A stretch of 64,000 nt of DNA from contig NZ_RAZT01000002.1 of the NCBI RefSeq assembly GCF_003626635.1, positions 124,001-188,000 on the forward strand, in the 5' to 3' direction. Positions 45,108 to 53,496 of this stretch are shown one piece after another (position 1 is the stretch's first letter; every line of letters begins with the position of its first letter). Origin of the DNA: Micromonospora musae. GTDB lineage: Bacteria > Actinomycetota > Actinomycetes > Mycobacteriales > Micromonosporaceae. Below the pieces are notes generated by a model. The model saw only the letters and a list, made by a program, of their open reading frames with translations. It made no database searches and was not told the DNA's origin. Position numbers and translations under genes: made by a program.

Positions 45108-45797
45108 GCCGCACACCGCCTTTTGCCTGGCGTGGCCGCGCTCTCCTCGCGTAATCATCGAGGCCAATCCGACGAAGAGCGAGCGCATTAGTCACTGACA
45201 GTAGCTGGCGCTCATCGGGGTGCAGAACAGATGGCGGCGAGGGCACGGTCCCACGCCGACGCTTTGGAGCTGATGACGCGGACGATTCAGCACGAGCCGG
45301 CGCCCGCTAACCGCCGGCCCTGCCGACCGCTCCTACCCGCCCACCACCACACCGGCGGCTCGCCGTGCCGGTCGGCCGTAGGCGTGGCGGGCCAACGACG
45401 GCCCGGCGAAGCGACAGCCCGACAGACCAGCAGAGCGGCGCGATGACGTCGACGGCTCAGCTCCAAAGGAGCCGGCCAAGACATCCACCCCCGGGCCCGT
45501 TCGCCCGCCCGATGGCATCTCCGACCGGGAGGCGGTCGGCTCCGCTCGCCACCGTGCGCGGCGGCCCGGGGCGGGGCCGGCTGTGCGGTTGCGCAAGTCT
45601 TCCTTAGATCCGACTTAACGGTGGCCCCGGCCCCGCCGGCGCCTGACAGGATCTTCGTACGAACCCATCAGCTCCACCGGGGGGCGCAGCCGCGCACCCA
45701 CTCCTCCGGTGGAGCCGTGCGCGCGGCGGGAGATACGGTCCCCCCACACCTGCTCCCGCCGCGCGCCCTTCGTACGAACCGCCACCGCGAGCCGGAG
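45108..45797. other. 690-bp non-coding gap with repeats and palindromes
   Basis: No supported gene. It holds a degraded relative of the GCAGAGCAAG repeat (45207-45230), two perfect TTCGTACGAA palindromes (45654-45663, 45779-45788) and a terminator-like hairpin at 45721-45774. Short open frames here use non-typical codons and lack ribosome sites. Confidence 0.55.
45721..45774 (-). terminator. Long-loop hairpin downstream of the deaminase gene
   Basis: 11-bp stem GCGCGGCGGGA / TCCCGCCGCGC with a 32-nt loop, beginning 23 nt past the stop of the minus-strand deaminase. Confidence 0.45.
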
Positions 45798-46823
45798 TCA
45801 GCGCCCGGCGACCGCCAGGTACGCGTCGATCTCGCCGACGATCCGCTGCTTCTCGGCCGGTTCCAGGAACGAGGCGGCCACCGCGTCCCGGGCCAGCCCC
45901 GCGACCCCGTCCGCCCCGACGCCCAGCAGCCGGGCCGCCACGGCGTACTCGTCGTCGAGGGTGGTGCCGAACATCGGCGGATCGTCGGAGTTGATCGTGA
46001 CCAGCAGCCCCGCCTCGACGAGTCGCGGCAGCGGGTGCTCGTCGAGGTTGGCCACCGCACGGGTACGCACGTTGGAGGTGGGGCAGACCTCCAGGGCGAT
46101 GCGGTGCTCGGCCAGGTACTCCATGAGTTCCGGGTCCTGCGCGGCGGCGATGCCGTGCCCGATCCGCTCCGCGCCGAGATCACGCAGCGCGTCCCAGATC
46201 GTCTGCGGGCCGGTGGTCTCCCCGGCGTGCGGCACCGAGCGCAGCCCGGCCGCGCGGGCCTGGTCGAAGTACGGCTTGAACTGCGGCCGGGGGACGCCGA
46301 TCTCCGGCCCGCCCAGCCCGAAGCTGATCAGCCCGTCCGGGCGCTCCTCCAGCGCGATGCGCAGCGTCTCCTCGGCCGCCGCCAGGCCGGCCTCGCCCGG
46401 AATGTCGAAGCACCAGCGCAGCTCGATGCCGAAGTCGGCCGCGGCCCGCTTGCGGGCGTCCTCGATCGCCTCGCAGAAAGCCGGGGCGGGGATGCCCCGC
46501 CGCACGTGCGAGTAGGGCGTGATGGTCAGCTCGGCGTACCGGACCTGCTGGCGGGCCAACTCCCGGGCCACCTCGTGGGTGAGGATCCAGACGTCCTCCG
46601 GGTCACGGATCAGGTCCACGACGCTGAGGTAGACCTCGATGAAGTGGGCGAAGTCGCGGAACGCGAAGTAGTCGACCAGTTTCGCCGGGTCGGCCGGCAC
46701 CGGGCTGCGCCCCTCGTGCCGGGCGGCGAGCTCGGCGACGATCCGGGGTGAGGCGGAGCCCACGTGGTGCACGTGCAGCTCCACCTTGGGCAGCCCGGCG
46801 ATGAAGGTGGAAAGGTCGGTCAC
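45798..46823 (-). CDS. Adenosine deaminase-family amidohydrolase, possibly aminodeoxyfutalosine deaminase
   Basis: 341 residues. Metal ligands in KVELHVHHVGSASP (rather than the HxHLDG of true adenosine deaminase), a substrate His-Glu in VPHAGETTGPQT, and TINSDDPPMF. The HVHHVGSASP form recalls actinobacterial deaminases of the futalosine menaquinone pathway, so 6-aminodeoxyfutalosine is a plausible substrate; adenosine itself remains possible. GTG start overlapping the methyltransferase stop (GTGA). No mqn genes lie in this window. Confidence 0.85.
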   Translation of the reverse strand: MTDLSTFIAGLPKVELHVHHVGSASPRIVAELAARHEGRSPVPADPAKLVDYFAFRDFAHFIEVYLSVVDLIRDPEDVWILTHEVARELARQQVRYAELTITPYSHVRRGIPAPAFCEAIEDARKRAAADFGIELRWCFDIPGEAGLAAAEETLRIALEERPDGLISFGLGGPEIGVPRPQFKPYFDQARAAGLRSVPHAGETTGPQTIWDALRDLGAERIGHGIAAAQDPELMEYLAEHRIALEVCPTSNVRTRAVANLDEHPLPRLVEAGLLVTINSDDPPMFGTTLDDEYAVAARLLGVGADGVAGLARDAVAASFLEPAEKQRIVGEIDAYLAVAGR

Positions 46824-47614
46824 AGGTTCTCCTCGGCACGGCCGCCGGTACGGGCGACGACGAAGACGCGGCGGAACGGGAAGTACACCTGACCTTGGCG
46901 GACCGGGTACGCCTCCGCGAGGCGTACCTCCAGCTCGGCGCGGAAGTCGGCCCACCGGTCCGGGGCGAGAGCCGCGCGGACCGGGCGCAGCGCCGTGCCC
47001 TCCATCCAGGAGAGCACCGGATGCGCGGCGTCGGCGCGGGCCGGGAGCAGGTGCACGTAGGTAGTTTCCCAGGCGTCCACCGCGCAGCCCGCGTCGGCCA
47101 GCAGCGCAGCGTAGTCGGCGGGGTCGTCGACTGGGGCCTCCCGCAGCAGCGGCAGCAGCTCACCCCGCCAGGGCGCGGCGGCGGCCACCGCACGCAGCGC
47201 CCGGTGCGACGGGGCGTCGAAGTTCCCCGGCACCTGTGCCGCCAGCCAGGCGCCGGACGGCAGCTGCCGCGCCCACCGCCGGAGCAGTTCCTGGTGCCCG
47301 GGCACCCACTGGAGCAGCGCGTTGGTGACCACCACGTCGACCTCGGCAGTGGGCCGCCAGTCGCGTACGTCGCCGACACCGAACTCGACGGGGACGCCCA
47401 GCTCCGCCGCCCGCTCGATCATCTCCGGCGACGAGTCCAGCCCGACCACCCGGCTTCCGGGCCAGCGCTCGGCCAGGACGGCGGTGAGCTGGCCGGGGCC
47501 GCAGCCGAGGTCGACCACCGCACGGGGCGCTCGCGCCGAGATGCGGGCGATCAGGTCGTGGAACGGCCGGGACCGCTCGTCGCCGTAACGTAGATACGTC
47601 GTCGGATCCCACAT
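46820..47614 (-). CDS. SAM-dependent methyltransferase, trans-aconitate 2-methyltransferase-like
   Basis: 264 residues starting MWDPTTYLRYGDERSRPF, the typical Tam N-terminus, with SAM motif VVDLGCGPGQLT near residue 34 and a C-terminal YFPFRRVFVVAR. Tam methylates trans-aconitate, limiting its inhibition of aconitase. GGGAGG lies 4 nt before ATG 47614. Translationally coupled with the deaminase downstream, for which no metabolic link is obvious. Confidence 0.88.
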   Translation of the reverse strand: MWDPTTYLRYGDERSRPFHDLIARISARAPRAVVDLGCGPGQLTAVLAERWPGSRVVGLDSSPEMIERAAELGVPVEFGVGDVRDWRPTAEVDVVVTNALLQWVPGHQELLRRWARQLPSGAWLAAQVPGNFDAPSHRALRAVAAAAPWRGELLPLLREAPVDDPADYAALLADAGCAVDAWETTYVHLLPARADAAHPVLSWMEGTALRPVRAALAPDRWADFRAELEVRLAEAYPVRQGQVYFPFRRVFVVARTGGRAEENL

Positions 47615-47684
47615 GACGCCTCCCAAACCGTACGTCCGTCTTGTTAACCGTACGGGCCGGTGCTCGCCCCGGCAAGCCGCTCAC

Positions 47685-47690
47685 TAGGCT
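47685..47690 (+). promoter_or_regulatory. -10 hexamer TAGGCT of a leaderless promoter
   Basis: TAGGCT begins 13 nt before the ATG at 47698, with no Shine-Dalgarno between; transcription would start at or next to the start codon. Confidence 0.6.
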
Positions 47691-47697
47691 CGACGAC

Positions 47698-48681
47698 ATG
47701 GAGCAGCGCACCTTTTCCCGACTCGGACGGACCGTCGGCGTCGTCGGCCTCGGAGCCTGGCAGCTCGGCGCCGACTGGGGCACCGTCACCGAGGACGACG
47801 CGACGGCGATCCTGGCCGCCGCGGTCGACAACGGTGTCACCTTCCTGGACACCGCGGACGTCTACGGCGACGGCCGCAGCGAGCAGCTCATCGGCCGCTT
47901 CCTGCGTTCCCGTCCCGACGCCGGGCTGACCGTGGCCACGAAGATGGGCCGCCGGGTCGAGCAGCGGCCGGAGGCCTACACGATGGCGCACTTCCGCGAG
48001 TGGACCGACCGCTCCCGCGCCAACCTCGGCATGGACACTCTGGACCTCGTCCAGCTGCACTGCCCGCCCACCGCCGTCTTCGCCGACGACGCGGTCTTCG
48101 ACGCCCTGGACACGCTGGTCGCCGAGGGTGCCATCGGCGCGTACGGGGTGAGCGTGGAGACCTGCGACCAGGCACTCACCGCGATCGCCCGACCCGGCGT
48201 GGCGAGCGTCCAGATCATCCTCAACGCGCTGCGCCACAAGCCCCTCGAACGGGTGCTGCCCGCCGCAGCCGCCGCCGGAGTCGGCATCATCGCCCGCGTT
48301 CCGCTCGCCAGCGGCCTGCTCTCCGGCCGGTACGACGAGCACACCACCTTCAGCCCGGACGACCACCGCAACTTCAACCGGCACGGCGAGGCCTTCGACG
48401 TCGGCGAGACGTTCTCCGGCGTCGACTTCGAGCTGGGGCTTTCGGCGGTGCGCCGGCTCGCACCGCTGGTCGGCCAGGGAAGCAGCATGGCCCAGTTCGC
48501 GCTGCGCTGGGTGCTGGACCAGCCCGGGGTCACCGTGGTCATTCCCGGTGCCCGCAACACCGAGCAGGCCCGGCGCAACGTCGAGGCGGCCGCGCTGCCG
48601 CCACTCTCGGCCGAGCAGCTGGGCGGTGTCCGGGACGTCTACGACGAGTTGATCCGCCCGCAGGTCCACGACCGGTGGTGA
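47698..48681 (+). CDS. Aldo/keto reductase
   Basis: 327 residues, (beta/alpha)8 barrel. TFLDTADVYGDGRSE holds Asp and Tyr, TVATKMG the Lys, and VTVVIPGARNTEQARRN the NADPH-binding end. Similar in kind to the reductase at 35541 but not closely related. Leaderless start (TAGGCT 13 nt upstream). Substrate unknown. Followed by a terminator hairpin. Confidence 0.92.
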   Translation: MEQRTFSRLGRTVGVVGLGAWQLGADWGTVTEDDATAILAAAVDNGVTFLDTADVYGDGRSEQLIGRFLRSRPDAGLTVATKMGRRVEQRPEAYTMAHFREWTDRSRANLGMDTLDLVQLHCPPTAVFADDAVFDALDTLVAEGAIGAYGVSVETCDQALTAIARPGVASVQIILNALRHKPLERVLPAAAAAGVGIIARVPLASGLLSGRYDEHTTFSPDDHRNFNRHGEAFDVGETFSGVDFELGLSAVRRLAPLVGQGSSMAQFALRWVLDQPGVTVVIPGARNTEQARRNVEAAALPPLSAEQLGGVRDVYDELIRPQVHDRW

Positions 48682-48702
48682 CCCGCCCCCGCCGGGTCCT
48701 CG

Positions 48703-48723
48703 CCCCGGCCGCTCCGGCCGGGG
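48703..48723 (+). terminator. Hairpin terminator after the aldo/keto reductase
   Basis: 9-bp stem CCCCGGCCG / CGGCCGGGG with a 3-nt loop, 21 nt after the stop. Confidence 0.6.
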
Positions 48724-48805
48724 ATGCTGGACCCGGCCGCCGGCGGATCGCCGGCGAGGCCCACCAGCGGCCGGTGGGGCCGCGACACCGGAAAGGGGGT
48801 GCCCG

Positions 48806-49003
48806 ATGAGGGGCTGGTTCCTGCTCACCCTCGGCCTCTTGGCGGTAGTGATCGGTGCTGTCTGGACGGTCCAGGGACTGGGCTACGTGGAGGGCAGCGT
48901 GATGACGGGCGAGCGGATCTGGGTGGTGGTCGGCCCGGTGGTGGCGCTGGCCGGCCTCGCGGGGATCTGGGTCGGCCTGCGTAACCGCCGCCGACGCTCC
49001 TGA
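48806..49003 (+). CDS. Small two-helix membrane protein
   Basis: 65 residues: helix 1 at about 3-22 (FLLTLGLLAVVIGAVWTVQG), helix 2 at about 40-57 (VVVGPVVALAGLAGIW), then a basic tail RNRRRRS. AAAGGGGG lies about 5 nt before the ATG, supporting translation. Similar short proteins are common in Micromonosporaceae; role unknown. Confidence 0.75.
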   Translation: MRGWFLLTLGLLAVVIGAVWTVQGLGYVEGSVMTGERIWVVVGPVVALAGLAGIWVGLRNRRRRS

Positions 49004-49060
49004 CCCGACCGCCGCGCTCACCCACCCGGCCGGCCCCGGCGGGTGCAGTGTGGAAACGGA

Positions 49061-49092
49061 AGACCCCACGTCCCGGGCGGGACGCGGGGTCT
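49061..49092. terminator. Hairpin terminator between the small membrane protein and cspA
   Basis: 14-bp stem AGACCCCACGTCCC / GGGACGCGGGGTCT with one mismatch and a GGGC loop; preceded by GGAAACGGA and followed by CACTGTTG; usable by both convergent genes. Confidence 0.7.
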
Positions 49093-49149
49093 CACTGTTG
49101 ATCCGCGAGCGGATCGGACCGCTGACCGGTCAGTCGCCGGTCAACGCCG

Positions 49150-49353
49150 TCAGAGGGGGCGGACCTGCTCAGCCTGCGGGCCCTTCTGACCCTGGGCGAT
49201 CTCGAACTCCACCCGCTGGTTCTCCTCCAGAGTGCGGTAACCGCTGCTCTGGATGGCCGAGAAGTGGACGAACACGTCAGCACCCCCGCCGTCGACGGTG
49301 ATGAAGCCGAAGCCCTTGTCAGCGTTGAACCACTTCACGGTTCCCTGCGCCAT
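49150..49353 (-). CDS. cspA: Cold shock protein, CspA family
   Basis: 67 residues, complete OB-fold. RNP1 KGFGFI and RNP2 VFVHF are intact, start [14 protein letters not shown]. Binds RNA/ssDNA as a chaperone. A near-consensus AAGGAG lies 6 nt before the ATG. A long leader (probably 150 nt or more, to a TAGACT element near 49516-49521) may act as a thermosensor, as known for csp mRNAs. Confidence 0.96.
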   Translation of the reverse strand: MAQGTVKWFNADKGFGFITVDGGGADVFVHFSAIQSSGYRTLEENQRVEFEIAQGQKGPQAEQVRPL

Positions 49354-49595
49354 GTGTATCTCCTTCTAAAACCGGTGGCCGAGCACGCCGTGCGGCCGAT
49401 TGGCCGTTTTCGAGCAGCGGCGCCTGAGGCGGCCCCCGGTGAAGGAGACTTCTCTCAACCCACGCCATCTCGCAACAGCGGGGACAGCAAACCACGTACG
49501 CAAAAACTCTGCACAGTCTAGACGACGAAATTCTCCGACATGTGACCTGACGGTTGTCGAAGATCCGCTGGGTGGGCCCTTACCGCCATGCGAAA

Positions 49596-49627
49596 GGCCC
49601 CCTTCCGTGTCGATGTGGAAGGGGGCC
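49596..49627 (-). terminator. Rho-independent-like terminator of the DUF4235 operon
   Basis: 11-bp stem GGCCCCCTTCC / GGAAGGGGGCC, loop 10 nt, followed on the minus strand by TTTCG. It starts 18 nt after the DUF4235 stop. Confidence 0.75.
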
Positions 49628-49644
49628 GAACACGAAGATGTGGA

Positions 49645-49917
49645 TCATTCGGGCCAACGCCCGGTGAGGCGTCGTACGCCCACCGCGCCGCCCCGGTCCA
49701 CCGCCGCCCGGACGACCGCGAAGATGGCGCCCTGCAAGGCGGCGGCCGCGAGGATCTCGCCCCAGCGCCGGTCCTCGTCGGTGGCGTCGGGCGCCTCCCC
49801 GTCGCCGGCCGTGAGCTTCCAGATCTGCCGGAAGACCGCACCGGCGACCGTGCCGGCGGCGATCCCGAGCAGCACTCCGACCGGTTTGTAGGCGACCCTG
49901 CCGATGGCCTTGCTCAC
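49645..49917 (-). CDS. DUF4235 membrane protein
   Basis: 90 residues. GRVAYKPVGVLLGIAAGTVAGAVF forms one membrane segment and ALQGAIFAVVRAAVDRGGA a second; the set, including RRWGEILAAA, matches DUF4235. Start overlaps the DUF3618 stop (ATGA). Last gene of the three-gene operon; function unknown. Confidence 0.88.
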   Translation of the reverse strand: MSKAIGRVAYKPVGVLLGIAAGTVAGAVFRQIWKLTAGDGEAPDATDEDRRWGEILAAAALQGAIFAVVRAAVDRGGAVGVRRLTGRWPE

Positions 49918-50261
49918 CTGCGCCTCCCTTGAACGATCAGCAGCACGACCACGGCGGCGACCGCGCCGACCGCGACCACGGCCAGCGGAGCCGGGTTGCG
50001 CCGGGCCAAATCGCCCCTGCGGTACGCCTGCGTGCGGGCCTCACCGACCCGCTGCGTCGCCTGCCCGCGCATCCGGTGCATGGTCGACGCGGCCTGCGCC
50101 CGCATCCGCTGCCGCGCCTGACCGGCGGACTCCTTCAGCCGGGCCTTGACGTCGGCCTTCGCGGCGAGCGCCTCCATCGTCTCGCCCAGCTCGACCCGGG
50201 TCCGCCGGATCTCCTCCCGCAGCGCCTCGGTGTCGAGCGGCCCGTGACCGTTGCCCATCAT
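49914..50261 (-). CDS. DUF3618 domain membrane protein
   Basis: 115 residues. Acidic-basic N-terminal EALREEIRRTRVELGETMEALAAKADVK is the DUF3618 signature; a long amphipathic helix and one C-terminal membrane segment (LAVVAVGAVAAVVVLLIVQG) follow. Start at 50261 from GGAG at 6 nt, overlapping the holin-like gene stop (ATGA). Confidence 0.9.
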   Translation of the reverse strand: MMGNGHGPLDTEALREEIRRTRVELGETMEALAAKADVKARLKESAGQARQRMRAQAASTMHRMRGQATQRVGEARTQAYRRGDLARRNPAPLAVVAVGAVAAVVVLLIVQGRRR

Positions 50262-50692
50262 GAGCGTCTCCTGTCCTTCACCGCCGCGGCGAGGACGTCC
50301 ATATCCGCCCGTACGCTGCGGACGGTCACCGCCGGCACCGGCGGGACGGCCCGGCTGACCTGCTGCTTGCCCACGATCGCGAGGATTCCGGCGAGCAGGA
50401 AGAGTCCGACCCCGATGATCAGTGCGGCGGCCCACGCCGGTAGCACCAGGTCCAGCAGCAGCACCGCGGTGATCACGAGCACGCCGAGGCCGTAGAACGC
50501 CAGCGCTCCGCCCCCGCCGAAGAGGCCGATGCCGATGCCGGCGTGCTTGCCCTTCTTGGTCAACTCCACCCGGGCCAGTGCCAGCTCGTCCCGCACGAGA
50601 CGGGAAAGCTGCTCGGTGGCCCGCTGCACCAGCTCGGCGGTGGAGGGCTCGCTCCCGTTGCGGGATGTGCGGGCGTCCGCCAGGTCAGCCAT
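50258..50692 (-). CDS. Holin-X/DUF1469 family membrane protein
   Basis: 144 residues: charged N-terminal helix (LVQRATEQLSRLVRDELALARVEL), then two hydrophobic segments (about 58-80 and 85-107). Actinobacterial Holin-X-like proteins accompany DUF3618 and DUF4235 as here; they are chromosomal and not proven holins. First gene of the operon. Confidence 0.87.
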   Translation of the reverse strand: MADLADARTSRNGSEPSTAELVQRATEQLSRLVRDELALARVELTKKGKHAGIGIGLFGGGGALAFYGLGVLVITAVLLLDLVLPAWAAALIIGVGLFLLAGILAIVGKQQVSRAVPPVPAVTVRSVRADMDVLAAAVKDRRRS

Positions 50693-50909
50693 GCTGTCCT
50701 CCTTTCGTCATCACCGCGCTGTATGCCCGGAGTCACCGTTCGCCAATCCTGTGCGGGTCGCCCTGACGCAAAGAGACGTCCGGCAGCAGGTCCCCGGTAG
50801 CAGCCGGGTCAAACCTCCCGGACGGGGCCGGCCCTCGCGTCGCCGACCTCTCCGACACGGAGAACGCTCACACCGGCCGGGAGGAAACGTGACCGACGCG
50901 TCCGACCGG

Positions 50910-52106
50910 TCAGCGACGCGCCTCGACCGGCTCGTCCGGGCCGACGAAGGCCTCGCTGCGGGCGTCGCCGTCGTCGCTGCCGCCGAAGAGCCGCGCGTCG
51001 TCGGGCACCTCACCGTCGGTCGGCCGGCGCGCGGGGCGGCGCGGCTGTACCCACTGCCAGGGCAGGTCACTGCGGGCGTCGCCGAGCTCGGTACGGAGCC
51101 GGGGCATCGCCGTCGGACGCTGGTCGCGCACCCAGCCGACCAGGTGCTCGCGGACCAGGCAGCGCAGGTCCCAGAGACTTCCCGCGTCCGCGGCGCTGAC
51201 CAGCGCACGGATCCGCACGGTGCCGCCCGTCGCGTCGGTCACCTGCAGTACGCAGACCCGCCCGTCCCACAGCTCGGTGCTCTCCACCAGCCGGCGCAGC
51301 TCCTCCCGCATCGCCTGCACCGGAACCGCCCAGTCCACATCGAACTCGGCCGTGCCGAGCACCGCCGCCTCGGTCCGGGTCCAGTTCTGGAACGGCGTGC
51401 TGGTGAAGTACGACGTCGGCAGGATGAGCCGACGATCGTCCCAGATCTGCACGACCACGTAGCTGAGGGTCAGCTCCTCGATGCGGCCCCACTCCCCCTC
51501 GACGACCACCACGTCGTCGAGGCGTACCGCGTCGCTGAAGGCGAGCTGGAGCCCGGCGAAGACGTTGCCGAGCAGGCTCTGCGCGGCCAGCGCCGCCACC
51601 ACACCGGCCACCCCGGCGCTGGTCAGCACGCCGGCGCCCAGCCCCCGCACGCTGGGGAAGGTCATCAGCATCACGCCGAGGGTCAGGATCACGATCACCG
51701 CGATGGTCAGCCGGCGCAGCATCACCACCTGGGTCCGTACCCGGCGGGCGTGCCGGTTGTCCGGCACGTCGACCCGGAACCGCGCCAGCGCGGTGTCCTC
51801 CACCACCACCAGCAGCGCGGCCACCAGCCACGCGACGCTGGCGATGACCGCGAGCACCAGGAAGTGCAGCAGGGTCCGCCGCCAGGGCGTGCCGACCGCG
51901 TAGCCGGTGCTGAACCGGACCGCGAACTGGATCGCCAGGACGGTCGCGGCCACCTGGAACGGGCGGTGGGCATGATCGGTGAGCTCGGTCATCAGCCGCG
52001 ACCGGCGGCCGAGCCGACGGTTCACCCGGTGCACCACCGCGGCCACGAAGAGGGCGATCGCCGCTGCGGCGAGCACAGCGACGATCATCTCGAGATAGTT
52101 CTGCAC
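50910..52106 (-). CDS. Small-conductance mechanosensitive channel (MscS family)
   Basis: 398 residues. About five N-terminal membrane helices, the Gly/Ala-rich pore helix AGVAGVVAALAAQSLLGNVF, then the beta domain VVVVEGEWGRIEEL and a C-terminal cytoplasmic domain with an acidic tail. Such channels open under membrane tension to release osmolytes. Downstream of DUF1206 on the same strand. Confidence 0.93.
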   Translation of the reverse strand: MQNYLEMIVAVLAAAAIALFVAAVVHRVNRRLGRRSRLMTELTDHAHRPFQVAATVLAIQFAVRFSTGYAVGTPWRRTLLHFLVLAVIASVAWLVAALLVVVEDTALARFRVDVPDNRHARRVRTQVVMLRRLTIAVIVILTLGVMLMTFPSVRGLGAGVLTSAGVAGVVAALAAQSLLGNVFAGLQLAFSDAVRLDDVVVVEGEWGRIEELTLSYVVVQIWDDRRLILPTSYFTSTPFQNWTRTEAAVLGTAEFDVDWAVPVQAMREELRRLVESTELWDGRVCVLQVTDATGGTVRIRALVSAADAGSLWDLRCLVREHLVGWVRDQRPTAMPRLRTELGDARSDLPWQWVQPRRPARRPTDGEVPDDARLFGGSDDGDARSEAFVGPDEPVEARR

Positions 52107-52179
52107 GGACTCACTCCTCTGATCCGGTCACGTTCGCCTATCCGGAGCCCGACCGGGGTTCCGGCACGCTGTGGCCGGG

Positions 52180-53001
52180 TCAGACGCGGCGGTAGCGGGA
52201 CTGGAGGAAGCAGTAGATCCCGAAGGCCGCGATGCCGAGCGCGACCAGGGTCAGCAGCAGGGAGCCGTACGACTGCTCGCGCAGGGTGTGCAGGGCGGCG
52301 TCCAGGCCACGGGCCTTCTCCGGGTCGTACCGCACCGCGGCCACGATCACCAGCAGCCCGGCGATGCCGTACGCGACTCCCTTGGCCGTGTATCCGGCGA
52401 CGCCGAGCCGGCGGGCGAGCATCCGGGTGCGCCCGCTCATCGCGGCGACCTTGAGGTGCTTCTCGAAGCGCTTGGCCAACCCGTAGACGACCAGGCCGAC
52501 GCCGATCGCGGCGAGCACCAGCCCGGCGAGGCCGACCAGCCAGCGGCCACCCGGGGACTCCATGGCCCGGCCGGTGAGCGCCTCCTGCTGGTCGGCGCTG
52601 TTGGACCCGGCGTCGGAGAAGACCTTGAACGCGGTCCAGGCGAAGTAGAGGTAGACCAGGGTGCGCCCGAGCGAGGCGACCCGTTCCCAGGTGCGCTCCC
52701 GGCCACGTTCGGCCCGGTGGCCGGTGGCCGCCTCCAGCGCCTGCCAGATCGCCATCGCGAGCAGACCGACGCCGGTCGCGACGACCAGCACCTTGCCGAG
52801 CGGCTGGGCGGCGAGGGTGCGCAGCGCACCGGACTGGTCGCCGTCGTCGGCGGACCTACCGAACGCGATCTGCAGCGCCAGCCAGGCGAAGAGCAGGTGC
52901 ACGATCCCGTAGCCGACGAAGCCGACCCGGGTGAGTAGTTCCAGCCACCGGCTGTTCGCCGTGCGGGCGGCGGTGGCTTCGGCGGTGTGGGTGAGAGGCA
53001 T
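52180..53001 (-). CDS. DUF1206 membrane protein
   Basis: 273 residues with six membrane segments in three pairs; repeats of the pattern RVGFVGYGIVHLLFAWLAL, SLGRTLVYLYFAWTAF, RLGVAGYTAKGVAYGIAGLL identify DUF1206. Start at 53001 (MPLTHTA); the frame opens 18 nt earlier. Function unknown. Confidence 0.9.
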   Translation of the reverse strand: MPLTHTAEATAARTANSRWLELLTRVGFVGYGIVHLLFAWLALQIAFGRSADDGDQSGALRTLAAQPLGKVLVVATGVGLLAMAIWQALEAATGHRAERGRERTWERVASLGRTLVYLYFAWTAFKVFSDAGSNSADQQEALTGRAMESPGGRWLVGLAGLVLAAIGVGLVVYGLAKRFEKHLKVAAMSGRTRMLARRLGVAGYTAKGVAYGIAGLLVIVAAVRYDPEKARGLDAALHTLREQSYGSLLLTLVALGIAAFGIYCFLQSRYRRV

Positions 53002-53064
53002 GGATGCCACAATCACCACCGGGGAAGATCCCCAAACCCCCGGCCGCCGCCGCCCGGTGCCGGA

Positions 53065-53433
53065 TCAGCTACCGCCGCCCTGCGAGACGCGGATCTTGAC
53101 CTCCTGGTCGGTGACGCTGTCCAGCGTGACCGACAATCCGGCCACCTCGGTCGCCTGCTGGCCGGTGAGCAGCGTGACCTGCTCACCGGCGACCTCGACG
53201 GTCACCTGCTCGCCCTCGGCGCCGACCAGCTTGGCCTCCACGCCGAGGATGTTGGCGCTCGCCTCGACGCCGCGCTGGAAGGTGATCGTGCAGGAGCCGG
53301 CGATGCTGCAGTCGGTGTCGGTCCCCTCTGAGCTGCAACCGGCCAGCAGGGCGACGCCGAGCGCCAGGCCGGCCAGCGAGGCGGCGGCACGACGGGCGAG
53401 GGTCAGCGAGGTGTTACCAGGTCGGTTCGTCAC
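53065..53433 (-). CDS. Small secreted lipoprotein
   Basis: 122 residues. Lipoprotein signal ending LLAGC (Cys 33), then a small beta-rich domain. Start at GTG 53433 with TACCCT 13 nt upstream: leaderless. A longer open frame over the neighbouring divergent gene is an antisense artefact. Function unknown. Confidence 0.75.
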   Translation of the reverse strand: MTNRPGNTSLTLARRAAASLAGLALGVALLAGCSSEGTDTDCSIAGSCTITFQRGVEASANILGVEAKLVGAEGEQVTVEVAGEQVTLLTGQQATEVAGLSVTLDSVTDQEVKIRVSQGGGS

Positions 53434-53496
53434 CTCGCCGAGGGTACGAGACGCCCGCCAGGCTGCCCGGCGGCGACGCGCGTTAGGGTCGGCGAC

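Noticed and set aside
45231..45446. 71-codon frame after the kinase gene
   Set aside because: Lacks a ribosome site and overlaps a degraded intergenic repeat; codon use does not match neighbours.
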